Assembly (NCBI GenBank): GCA_964475385.1
Contig: CAYYWV010000043.1
Location: forward strand, 1 to 22,078
DNA: 22,078 nucleotides
Source: CAYYWV01 sp964475385
GTDB taxonomy: Bacteria > Pseudomonadota > Alphaproteobacteria > JAAXGF01
Reading direction: 5' to 3'
Position 1 is the first letter of the stretch. Every line of letters starts with the position of its first letter. Of this stretch, positions 14,746-22,078 are shown piece after piece. A program made the position numbers and the translations under genes. Under the pieces are notes generated by a model, which saw only the letters and a list, made by a program, of their open reading frames with translations, was not told where the DNA came from and made no database searches.

Positions 14746-15529
14746 ACCAGCCCCAGCGGGGATCGGCGATGCGCTCGAACGCCCGCGGCAGATAGCGCCC
14801 GCGCGCCGGAAGCTGCTCGCGCGTGAAATGGGCGACGCGGATCGAGACCCGCGAGAAGTCCTCGAGCAGCCAGGCGAGCTGGCGGCGCGAGTAGAGCTTG
14901 ACCAGCGGCTTGATCGCCACCCCGTCGGCCCCGCGCTCGACGGTGGCGAGCAGCCCGTCGCGTCCCAGCCGGCGCAGCTCGCCGCGCAAGATCCCGCGAT
15001 AGGCCATCAGCGTCGCCCAGTGATAGAGGCTGTGGCGGTGATAGAGCGTGAGAATGAACCGCCCCCCGGGCTTGAGCACCCGCCAGGCCTCGCCGATGCA
15101 GCGCACGGTGTCGGGGGTGTGGTGCAGCACGCCGTTCGAGTACACCACGTCGAAGCGCGCGTCATCGAAGCACAGCGCGGCGGCGTCGCACAGGCGCAGA
15201 TCGGCCTCGCGCCCGTGAAGCGCGAAGTTCAGCCGCGCGAGCCTGAGGTGCTCCTCGGTCATATCGATGCCGTGAACCTCGGCCCCGCGCTCGGCCCAGG
15301 TCAGAAGATCGGTGCCCAGGCCGAAACCGATCTCGAGAAGCCTTTTGCCGCGCGCGGCGTCGAAGTCGATCGCGCGCATCATCCAGCGATCGCTGACCTC
15401 ATAGCGGTGGCGGCGGATGGCGTCGAACCAGGCGAGGCTCTCGGGCTCGATGCCTTCGAGAAAGTCGCCGGTGCCGCAGGGCGTCGCGGTCCACTGCGCG
15501 ACCGCCGCCCGTTTGTGGGCCTCGGTCAT
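14720..15529 (-). CDS. Class I SAM-dependent methyltransferase
   Basis: This is a second methyltransferase of 269 residues, different in sequence from its downstream neighbour. Motif I is RLLEIGFGLGTD (63-74), followed by VHGIDMTEEHLRLA, then FDVVYSNGVLHHTPD and RVLKPGGRFILTLYHRHSLYH, a ubiE/type-11 pattern. The N-terminal part (AAVAQWTATPCGTGDFLEGI, about 8-27) is a known opening of methyltransferases coded in polysaccharide and small-molecule clusters. The ATG at 15529 overlaps the asparagine synthase stop as ATGA, which fixes the start; the longer open frame upstream is antiphase sequence. It probably methylates a sugar hydroxyl or carboxyl group in the same pathway. Confidence 0.88.
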   Translation of the reverse strand: MTEAHKRAAVAQWTATPCGTGDFLEGIEPESLAWFDAIRRHRYEVSDRWMMRAIDFDAARGKRLLEIGFGLGTDLLTWAERGAEVHGIDMTEEHLRLARLNFALHGREADLRLCDAAALCFDDARFDVVYSNGVLHHTPDTVRCIGEAWRVLKPGGRFILTLYHRHSLYHWATLMAYRGILRGELRRLGRDGLLATVERGADGVAIKPLVKLYSRRQLAWLLEDFSRVSIRVAHFTREQLPARGRYLPRAFERIADPRWGWYVIADAVK

Positions 15530-17421
15530 TTCACATAGGCCCCCCACCAGAGCGCGAGGTTGAGCAGGTTCCAACGGTAGGCCCCGCCGCCCGTTTCGAA
15601 CAGGGCGCGCGTCGCCTCGGCGTCCAGGCAGTCGGTCTCGCGCAGGAAGTCGGCCATCGCGTCGCTCGCGTAATCGCCGAGATCGTCCATCATCCACTCG
15701 TGGACCGGAACGCCGAAGCCCTGCTTGGGGCGGTCGATGATCTCGTCGGGAATGAGGCCGCGCACCGCGCGCTTGAGCACGCCCTTGAGCGCGCCGCCGC
15801 GGGTCAGCGTCGCCTCGTCGATCGAGAGCGCGAGCTCGACGAACGCATGGTCGAGGAACGGCACCCGGCCTTCGAGGCTCACCCCCATGCTCATCTTGTC
15901 GACCCGCATGAGCAACAGCTCGGGCAGGCGGTAGTTGAGGTCGAGATAACGCATCCATTTGAGGGGCCCGCCCCCGCCGCGTTCGCGAAAGCGCGCGTGG
16001 ATCGGGGCGATCGCCCCCCAGGAATCGCGCCCGGCGAAGCGCTCCCGCAGCCGGGGCGAAAGCAGGCGCGCGCGCAAGCTGTGCGGCAGCGCCTCGGCCC
16101 CGCCCCAGAAGATCGGCTTGTCCTCGGCCGCGCGCGCGAGCCAGTCGTAGGGCAGGCTGTTCTCCTTCTCCGCCCGGCGCAAGGCCCAGAGCGCGAGCCG
16201 GCGGCAGGCGTTGGGGACCGGCGCGCGGTCGTTCAGCCGTTGCAGACGAAGCGCCCGCTTCCAGTTCGGATAGCCCCAGAACAGCTCGTCCGCCCCCTCG
16301 CCCACTTGGCAGACGGTCACGCCGTTGTCGCGCGCGAGCTTGGAGACGTAATAGACCGGCACGCAGACCGGATCGCCGATCGGCTCGTCCTGAAGCGCGA
16401 CCATTTTGGGCAGGAAGTCGATCAGGTCCTTCTGCGTAAGGCGCAGCTCGTGGTGGTCGGCGCCGATCCGCTCGGCGACCTTGCGGGCGTAGGCGAACTC
16501 GTTTGTATAGCTGCCGTAGTCCTGGTCGTAGCCGATCGAGAAGGTCTTGACCGGGCGCGCGCTCGCTTCCGAGAACAGGGCGGCGTTGACGCTCGAATCG
16601 ATGCCGCCCGAGAGGAACACGCCCACCGGCACGTCGCTCACCATGCGCAGCCGCACCGATGCGCGCAGCTCGTCGAGCACGCGCTCGGAAATCTCGGCGT
16701 CCGAAAGCCGCGCGAGATCGTGGCGGGTGTCGAGCGCGTCCCAGTAGCGCGCCTCCTCGACGGAGCCGTCGGCGCGGACCACGAGCCAGCTTCCCGGCGC
16801 GAGTTTGCGCACGCCCTCGAACATGGTCATCGGCGCGGGCGGCGCGAGGAAGGAGAAGTAGTAGAACATCGCCTCTTCGTCGATGCGCCGGGGCTGGGCG
16901 GGGTCGGTGAGCAACGCCTTGATCTCGGAGGCGAAGGCGAGCCGTCCGTTATGGCGGCTGTAGTAGAGCGGTTTGACGCCCACCCGGTCGCGGACCAGCC
17001 ACAACGCGCCGCTGCGTCCGTCCCACAGGGCGAAGGCGAACATGCCGCGAAACTCGTGCACGCAGTCGCGGCCCCATTCGAGATAGGCGCGCAAGAGCGT
17101 CTCGGTGTCTGAGTGGTCGGTGCGGAAACGGTGTCGCCCGGTCGCTTCGAGCCTGCGGCGGATCTCGGCGTGGTTGTAGATCTCGCCGTTGTAGACGAGC
17201 CGCACCGGGGCGTCGTCGCAGCCCATGGGCTGGGCGGCGGCGTCCGACAGATCGAGGATCGAGAGCCGCCGGTGGCCGAGCCCCACCGCGCGATCGTCCG
17301 AGATCCAGACGCCTGCGCCGTCGGGACCGCGATGGGCCATGGCGTCGCGCATGCGGGTTATATAGGCTTCGTCGACCCGAAAGCCGTCGGTGAAGCTGAT
17401 GCAGCCGGCGATCCCGCACAT
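15526..17421 (-). CDS. asnB: Asparagine synthase (glutamine-hydrolysing), AsnB-like
   Basis: The 631-residue protein has an N-terminal class II glutamine amidotransferase domain with Cys2 as nucleophile (MCGIAGC), RGPDGAG (31-37), HRRLSILD (50-57) and YNGEIYNH (77-84). The C-terminal ATP-pyrophosphatase domain has the loop SGGIDSS (271-277). AsnB makes asparagine from aspartate, glutamine and ATP. When coded inside polysaccharide clusters, relatives are thought to amidate a uronic acid or amino-sugar carboxyl group; which applies here cannot be read from sequence. The ATG at 17421 is fixed by the need for Cys2. It follows the oxidoreductase after 6 nt and has no clear Shine-Dalgarno, so it is probably coupled. 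Confidence 0.93.
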   Translation of the reverse strand: MCGIAGCISFTDGFRVDEAYITRMRDAMAHRGPDGAGVWISDDRAVGLGHRRLSILDLSDAAAQPMGCDDAPVRLVYNGEIYNHAEIRRRLEATGRHRFRTDHSDTETLLRAYLEWGRDCVHEFRGMFAFALWDGRSGALWLVRDRVGVKPLYYSRHNGRLAFASEIKALLTDPAQPRRIDEEAMFYYFSFLAPPAPMTMFEGVRKLAPGSWLVVRADGSVEEARYWDALDTRHDLARLSDAEISERVLDELRASVRLRMVSDVPVGVFLSGGIDSSVNAALFSEASARPVKTFSIGYDQDYGSYTNEFAYARKVAERIGADHHELRLTQKDLIDFLPKMVALQDEPIGDPVCVPVYYVSKLARDNGVTVCQVGEGADELFWGYPNWKRALRLQRLNDRAPVPNACRRLALWALRRAEKENSLPYDWLARAAEDKPIFWGGAEALPHSLRARLLSPRLRERFAGRDSWGAIAPIHARFRERGGGGPLKWMRYLDLNYRLPELLLMRVDKMSMGVSLEGRVPFLDHAFVELALSIDEATLTRGGALKGVLKRAVRGLIPDEIIDRPKQGFGVPVHEWMMDDLGDYASDAMADFLRETDCLDAEATRALFETGGGAYRWNLLNLALWWGAYVK

Positions 17422-17427
17422 GGATCG

Positions 17428-19566
17428 TCAGCGGCCCAGGCGCTCTTCGACGTCGAGGGCGATGCGGCTCGCCTGGAGCTGCTGCCAAAGCGGAATCGGC
17501 CAGGGGCCGCCGTCGCGGATCGCGTCCGCGAAGGCCAGGATCTCGGCCCGGTGGCCCTTGTCGGGCGCGGAAAGATCGATCGTCCGCGCCTTGCAGCCGT
17601 AGGCCGCAAAGCGGCGATAATCGTCGATCTCCAGAATCCGCCCGTCCGAGAAGATCTCGAACCGCTCCTTGGGGCGCTCGCGGCTGCCGAGCGCGGTGTA
17701 GGTCAAGCTCGCGAGGCTGCCGTCGGCGAAGCGAATGGCGGCGGCGAAGTTGTCGTTGCGGGCGTCGCGCGCGCTCGCGGGGCGGATCGCCATCGCCTCG
17801 ACCGCCTCCGCCTCGGCGTCGGCGAGATAGGTGAACAGGTCGTAGAAGTGGCAGGCTTCGCCCAGGTTGCGCCCGCCCCCTTCCGGCCCCTGCACCCAGT
17901 GGTCGCGGGGAATATGGCCCGCGTTCACCCGATAATGCATGACCATCGGTCCGGCGCGCCCGGCAAGCAGCTTGCGCGCCGCCCGCACGCAGGGCGAAAA
18001 CCGCCGGTTGAAGCCGGTGAGGAGGATCGGCTTACCTTCGCCGCCGTCGGCGAAGAAGCCTTCGATCTCGGCGAGCTCCTCGCGGGTGAGGCAGAGCGGC
18101 TTCTCGACCAGCACATGCTTGCCCGCGCCGAGCGCCTCGAGGGCGAGCCGGGCGTGGGTGTCGTGGCGCGTGGCGATGACGACCGCGTCGATCTCGGGAT
18201 CGTCGAGCGTCGCCCGCCAGTCGGTGGTCGCCTGCTCGATCTCGAACTGTTGGGCGACCGACAGCGCCTCGTGCCCCTTGCGCCCGACCACCGCCTTGAG
18301 CCGAAAGCGTTTGTCGAGCGCGCGCAGGATCGGCAGGTGGGTGCCCTTGGCGAAGCCGCCCGGGCCGATCAGCGCGACGCCGATCCGTCCCTTTCCGGCC
18401 GGACGGGCGGGGGCGACCGCGACCCGGCGGCCGGCCGCCGCCTCTTCGGCTCCCGGATAGGCGAGCAGCGCGACCAGCGGGCGGCGCTCGGCGTCGGCGA
18501 GCGCGGCGTAAGCCTCGGCCGCGCGGTCGATCTCGTAGACCGCGCCCAGCAGCCCGTCGAGCCGCACCCGCCCCGCGGCCAGAAGGTCCAGATAGGCCGC
18601 CATGTTGCGGTTTTCGGTCCAGCGCACATAGGGCAGCGGGTAGTCGAGGCCGCGCTCCTCATACGTCCGGTCGTAACGCCCGGGGCCGTAGGAGGTGGAG
18701 ATCAGGAAATCGAGCTCCTTGGCGTAGATGTCGGCGCGCTTGAGCCCGAGGCCCACGTCGCCAACCAGCACCACCCGCGCCTTGCGCCGGCACATGCGGA
18801 ACGCGCCCGCGATCACCTCGTCCGACGGCGAGGCGGCGGCGACGATCACCCCGTCGGCCCCGTAACCGTCGGTCAGCCGGGCGATGCGCTCGGCCGCGTC
18901 GCCGTCGTCCGGATGGAGCGCCGCATCGAGCCCGTGCGCGCGCGCGAGATCGAGCCGCGCCCGGTCGAGGTCGACGCCGATCACCCGGCAGCCGTTGGCC
19001 TTGAGCATCTGGACCGTGAGCTGGCCGATGAAACCGAGGCCGACGACCGCGAAGGTCTCGCCGAGGCTCGGCTGGGCGCGGCGGATGCCCTGCAAGGCGA
19101 TGGCGCCCAGGGTCACGGTCGCCGCTTCGTCGAAGCCGAGACCTTCGGGCAGCGGGACCGCGAGATTGCGCGGCGCTCGGATTACCTCGGCGTGATGGGC
19201 GCATTGCGCGCCCGCGCAGGCGACCGGATCGCCGGGCGCGATGTCGTCGACGCCCGCGCCCACGGCGATCACCCGGCCGGCGGCCGAGTAGCCGGTCGGG
19301 AAGCTCTCGGCGAGCTTACCGCGCACCAGGTTGCGGGTGTTGCGCAGGCCCTCGCGCATGGCGGTCTCGGCGAGCCGGCGCACCTGGTCGGGGCGCTTCA
19401 TGGCGCGCTTCCAAAGCGGCGTATTGCTTTCGCGCACGCCGCTCATCTCGGTGCCGACAGAGATGCAGGACTTGACCACGGCGACCAGGACCGTCCCGTC
19501 CTCGACCGTGGGTGCGGGAACCTCACGCACCTCGACCCCGCTGCGGGTGAGAAGAACCTGCTTCAC
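17428..19566 (-). CDS. Bi-domain oxidoreductase: alcohol dehydrogenase-like plus Gfo/Idh/MocA
   Basis: This is a natural fusion of two NAD(P)-dependent oxidoreductases in 712 residues. Residues 1 to about 375 are a medium-chain (zinc-type alcohol dehydrogenase) module, with GTEMSG (38-43), the core GYSAAGRVIAVG (92-103) and Rossmann GLGFIG (176-181). Residues about 393-712 are a Gfo/Idh/MocA module, with Rossmann VALIGPGGFA (397-406) and the EKPL signature (488-491). Proteins of this layout often sit beside heparinase II/III-like genes in polysaccharide clusters, and I infer oxidation and reduction of a sugar or sugar nucleotide. The GTG start overlaps the upstream glycosyltransferase stop as GTGA (19566-19563). 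The usual catalytic zinc ligands of the first module are not obvious. Confidence 0.92.
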   Translation of the reverse strand: MKQVLLTRSGVEVREVPAPTVEDGTVLVAVVKSCISVGTEMSGVRESNTPLWKRAMKRPDQVRRLAETAMREGLRNTRNLVRGKLAESFPTGYSAAGRVIAVGAGVDDIAPGDPVACAGAQCAHHAEVIRAPRNLAVPLPEGLGFDEAATVTLGAIALQGIRRAQPSLGETFAVVGLGFIGQLTVQMLKANGCRVIGVDLDRARLDLARAHGLDAALHPDDGDAAERIARLTDGYGADGVIVAAASPSDEVIAGAFRMCRRKARVVLVGDVGLGLKRADIYAKELDFLISTSYGPGRYDRTYEERGLDYPLPYVRWTENRNMAAYLDLLAAGRVRLDGLLGAVYEIDRAAEAYAALADAERRPLVALLAYPGAEEAAAGRRVAVAPARPAGKGRIGVALIGPGGFAKGTHLPILRALDKRFRLKAVVGRKGHEALSVAQQFEIEQATTDWRATLDDPEIDAVVIATRHDTHARLALEALGAGKHVLVEKPLCLTREELAEIEGFFADGGEGKPILLTGFNRRFSPCVRAARKLLAGRAGPMVMHYRVNAGHIPRDHWVQGPEGGGRNLGEACHFYDLFTYLADAEAEAVEAMAIRPASARDARNDNFAAAIRFADGSLASLTYTALGSRERPKERFEIFSDGRILEIDDYRRFAAYGCKARTIDLSAPDKGHRAEILAFADAIRDGGPWPIPLWQQLQASRIALDVEERLGR

Positions 19567-20879
19567 GGACGCGCCCCCTTCCGCGCCGCGGCCTCGGCGA
19601 GCGTCGCCCGGAAGCGCGCGCGCACCCGCGCCGCGTCGTGGTTCTCGCGCGCCGCCGCCTTCGCCGCCTGGAACAAGGCGTCGCGCCGATCCCGGTCGGT
19701 CATGATGCGGCCGAGGCCCTGTTTCAGTCTCTCCACCGAGCGCGTATCCACCACCTCGCCCCAACCGGCCGCGCGGGCATAGGCGACCTGCGCGGTCTCC
19801 GCCGGCCCATAGACCAGGACCGGCGTGCCCGACGCGAGATAGGCCGGCACTTTGGTCGGCATTGAATAGCGGATGAAGCCGACGCTGTCCGCATCAAAAT
19901 TCGCCGGCAGAAGAAGGGCGTCGGCCGCGGCGATGCGGCGGAAGAAGGCGTCGTCGTCGGTGATCGGCGGCAGGATCCGGGTCCGCGGAAAGACCGCGAA
20001 GCGCGCGGCGTGGGGCGCGATCAGAAACGGCGGGCTCGCGATCGAAAGACGGACGTCGAGGCCGTCCTCGGCCGCCGCCTCGACCGCCGCGGCCGCATCG
20101 AGGAGCGAGGCGAGCTGGGCGTTGGCGAACACAGAGCCGACGTAGAGAAGGTCGAACGGCGGTCCGCTCGCTTGCGCGTCGCGGCGCAGAACCGCTTCCC
20201 AACGGTCGAGATCGACCGTGTTCTGAAAGGGGACGAAGGGCCGGCCGTAGCGCGCGGCGAAGCATTCGCACATGGCGGGCGAGATCCCCATGGCGACCGC
20301 CGCCTCGGCCGCGAGCCGGCGCACCAGCCGGTCCATGCGCCGGCGCATGACGGGCGCGCACAGCCCGCGTCGGTGCGCCATCTCAGGCCAGTCGTCCATG
20401 AAATGGACCACGAGCGGCAGAGCGAAGCGTCGCCGGATGCGATCGATCAGCGCCATCAACGCGTTCGACCCCAGGATGGTGTAGAGAACCTCGGGCCGGA
20501 AGGCGGCGATCCAGTCTTCGAGCGCGGGCGTGAGCCGCGCGGCCTGAGGAATCGAATCGCCGAGAAGACCGCCGAGGAGCCCGCCCGAAGGCGGATCGGG
20601 CGCGGGCTCTTGCGGGCCTTCGCCCGCGTCGCCTGCGGCCCGCCTTGCCCGGCGCAGCCGCCGCGCCCAGGCGAGCGGCGGCGCGAGGTCGATCTCGTCC
20701 GCGCCGAGGCGATAGTAATGGGCGCAAACATCGTCGCTCGTCGGCACGGGATCGTTGTGGACCGTGGCGAGCCGGTCCTTGGGCCAGCCCCGAAACAGGT
20801 TCGAAAACGTGACGCCGCCGCCGGTCAACGCGTTGAAGGCGTGCGGCGTGACGAACAGGACGCGGGGATGCGCGCTCAT
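19563..20879 (-). CDS. Glycosyltransferase (GT-B fold)
   Basis: The 438-residue protein begins RVLFVTPHAFNALTGGGVTF (6-25), with the glycine-rich acceptor loop of GT-B enzymes. It continues with VVHFMDDWPEMA (157-168), VAMGISPAMCECFAARYGRP, VPFQNTVDL, DLLYVGSVFANAQ and a C-terminal SMPTKVPAYLASGTPVLVYGP, the donor-binding helix in GT4-type enzymes. A flexible Pro/Gly/Glu-rich insert lies at about 82-108. Overlap with the upstream stop as ATGA (20879-20876) fixes the start. It is likely a cytoplasmic transferase in glycan assembly; donor and acceptor are unknown. Confidence 0.87.
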   Translation of the reverse strand: MSAHPRVLFVTPHAFNALTGGGVTFSNLFRGWPKDRLATVHNDPVPTSDDVCAHYYRLGADEIDLAPPLAWARRLRRARRAAGDAGEGPQEPAPDPPSGGLLGGLLGDSIPQAARLTPALEDWIAAFRPEVLYTILGSNALMALIDRIRRRFALPLVVHFMDDWPEMAHRRGLCAPVMRRRMDRLVRRLAAEAAVAMGISPAMCECFAARYGRPFVPFQNTVDLDRWEAVLRRDAQASGPPFDLLYVGSVFANAQLASLLDAAAAVEAAAEDGLDVRLSIASPPFLIAPHAARFAVFPRTRILPPITDDDAFFRRIAAADALLLPANFDADSVGFIRYSMPTKVPAYLASGTPVLVYGPAETAQVAYARAAGWGEVVDTRSVERLKQGLGRIMTDRDRRDALFQAAKAAARENHDAARVRARFRATLAEAAARKGARP

Positions 20880-22078
20880 CGCCGCCGCTCCGCGACCAGG
20901 GATTCGTAAAGCGCGGCGAAGGCCCGCGCCTCGCGCGTACGGTCGAAGGCGCGCAGCGCAAGATCGCGCCCGGCCGCGCCCATCCGCGCGCGCGCATCGC
21001 CGTCGTCGATCAGACGAACGAGCGCGGCCGCCAGCGCCTGATCGTCGCCGACGGGAACCACAAGCCCGGTCTCGCCGTCGATCACCGCGTCTTTCATGCC
21101 GCCCGCATCGCAGGCCACGACCGGCGTCGCGCAGGCGAGCGCCTCGATGGCGGTATTCGGCAGGTTCTCGACCGTCGAGGGAACGACCGCGATGTCGGCG
21201 GCCGCGTTGGCGCGGGCGACGGTCTCGGGATCGTCGCAATAGCCGAGCGGAATCACTTGGTGCTGCGTGCGCGCGCGCCAGTCCTCGGCCCGCTCGCCGA
21301 CGACGGCGAGCGCCAGATCGTCGCGCGGCGGAATGCGGGCGAGCGCGCGCTCGAGCGTAAGCGTGCCCTTGCGCGGATTGTCGACCGCGACATGGGCCGA
21401 GAATAGGAGAATCCTGGTCTCCGCAGGCCAGCCGAGCGCGGCGCGGGCTTGCGCGCGGTCGCGGGGGCGGAAGAGCGCGCAGTCGATTCCGTTCGGGATG
21501 CGATGGACCGCCGCGCCCGCGAACAAGGGGCTTTCGCGGGCGAGGCGTTCGGTCCAGGACGAGGGCGCGACCACCGTCGGGCGGACCGCGCGCCAGAGCC
21601 TTCGCTTCATGCGCCAGAGCCGGGCCGTGGTATCGACCGCGAGCGCCGGATAAGCGGCGAGATCGGGGCAATCGCCGCAGCCCGTCCGCCACCGCTCGCA
21701 GTCGCCGCTGTAGGCGCAGTGCCCGGTCATCGGCCACATGTCCGAGAGCCGCCAGACGACCGGCGCGCGGCGCGCGAGCCGGGGCAGGACGCGCGGGTTG
21801 AAGTAGCCGCCGTGGATGTTGAAAAGCTGGATCACGTCGGCCGCGCGCACCCAAGGGTGGCGGGCGAGCCCCAGGTTCGACGGCAGGCACAGATATTGCA
21901 GGCCGAGGCGCGCGGTCGCGCGCTCGGCGATCCGGTCGGCGCGGCGCGCAGGCCAGGATTCGGCGATCGCGCGCACGTCCGCATCGTCCGAGAACCTGTG
22001 GCCGACCAGCATTCGCGAGCGCAGGCCCAGTTCCCTCAGCCCCGAATGTATCCGATAGGCCGAACGCGCCGAGCCCCC
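20876..22078 (-). CDS. Glycosyltransferase family 4 protein, cut by the right edge
   Basis: The reading frame is open to the window edge, so the true start lies outside. The first visible residues are GGSARSAYRIHSGLRELGL, the N-terminal acceptor loop and helix of a GT4 enzyme, and only a few residues are missing. The first internal ATG (22012) is not the start, because it would remove this conserved part. Further on are a cysteine cluster C-x5-C-x6-C-x2-C (HCAYSGDCERWRTGCGDCP), VVAPSSWTERLA, IPNGID, LLFSAHV and VPSTVENLPNTAIEALACATP with the usual Glu pair, then LVVPVGD. At least 400 residues are visible. It transfers an unknown sugar in the same cluster. Confidence 0.9.
   Translation of the reverse strand, partial: GGSARSAYRIHSGLRELGLRSRMLVGHRFSDDADVRAIAESWPARRADRIAERATARLGLQYLCLPSNLGLARHPWVRAADVIQLFNIHGGYFNPRVLPRLARRAPVVWRLSDMWPMTGHCAYSGDCERWRTGCGDCPDLAAYPALAVDTTARLWRMKRRLWRAVRPTVVAPSSWTERLARESPLFAGAAVHRIPNGIDCALFRPRDRAQARAALGWPAETRILLFSAHVAVDNPRKGTLTLERALARIPPRDDLALAVVGERAEDWRARTQHQVIPLGYCDDPETVARANAAADIAVVPSTVENLPNTAIEALACATPVVACDAGGMKDAVIDGETGLVVPVGDDQALAAALVRLIDDGDARARMGAAGRDLALRAFDRTREARAFAALYESLVAERRR

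Noticed and set aside
13936..15529. The two neighbouring 269-residue methyltransferases as a tandem duplication
   Set aside because: Equal length is a coincidence: outside motif I and the general fold the two proteins share no evident stretches, and their N- and C-termini differ.
17113..19782. An 889-codon open frame on the plus strand opposite the oxidoreductase and AsnB
   Set aside because: It is a mirror of two clear minus-strand genes and contains repeated Gly/Ala/Arg/Val strings without any recognisable motif.
20876..22012. The ATG at 22012 as the start of the right-edge glycosyltransferase
   Set aside because: The frame stays open to the window edge and the upstream residues match the conserved GT4 N-terminal loop and helix, so the gene is only partly inside the window.

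Overview
The window is 22 kb of very GC-rich DNA in which every gene I can support lies on the minus strand, so transcription runs from high to low coordinates. The composition, the tight 4-nt gene overlaps and the protein flavour fit a high-GC proteobacterium, perhaps an alphaproteobacterium. There is no rRNA or other taxonomic marker, so that placement is inference. I see no tRNA, rRNA, insertion sequence or CRISPR repeat in the window.

From 9011 down to 44 lies a complete type I-E CRISPR-Cas operon in the order known from E. coli: cas3, cse1 (casA), cse2 (casB), cas7e (casC), cas5e (casD), cas6e (casE), cas1e and cas2e. The catalytic motifs I can read are intact: the HD nuclease and helicase motifs of Cas3, the Glu/His/Asp/Asp set of Cas1, and the conserved His and glycine-rich end of Cas6e. 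The only long spacer is a 187-bp AT-rich gap between cas3 and cse1, which contains two inverted repeats. The array itself is not in the window. The 43 bp after cas2e look like the start of a CRISPR leader, so the array is expected just beyond the left edge.

From 22078 down to 9008 lies a surface-polysaccharide gene cluster. In transcription order it holds a GT4-type glycosyltransferase (cut by the right edge), a second glycosyltransferase, a two-domain alcohol dehydrogenase-like/Gfo-Idh-MocA oxidoreductase, an asparagine synthase (AsnB-like), two class I methyltransferases, a third glycosyltransferase, a heparinase II/III-family protein and a fourth glycosyltransferase. Together they suggest synthesis and decoration (oxidation, amidation, methylation) of an exopolysaccharide, capsule or O-antigen. 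No polymerase, flippase or export gene is present, so the cluster continues to the right.

The two blocks are physically joined. The start codon of cas3 overlaps the stop codon of the last glycosyltransferase as ATGA, and most junctions in the polysaccharide block have the same 4-nt ATGA or GTGA overlap. cas3 can therefore be read as the last gene of the polysaccharide transcription unit, while the Cascade and adaptation genes (cse1 to cas2) may have their own control in the 187-bp spacer. This arrangement, plus a possible 30-codon micro-ORF bridging cas1 and cas2, are the least ordinary things here. The CRISPR system itself is of a known type.
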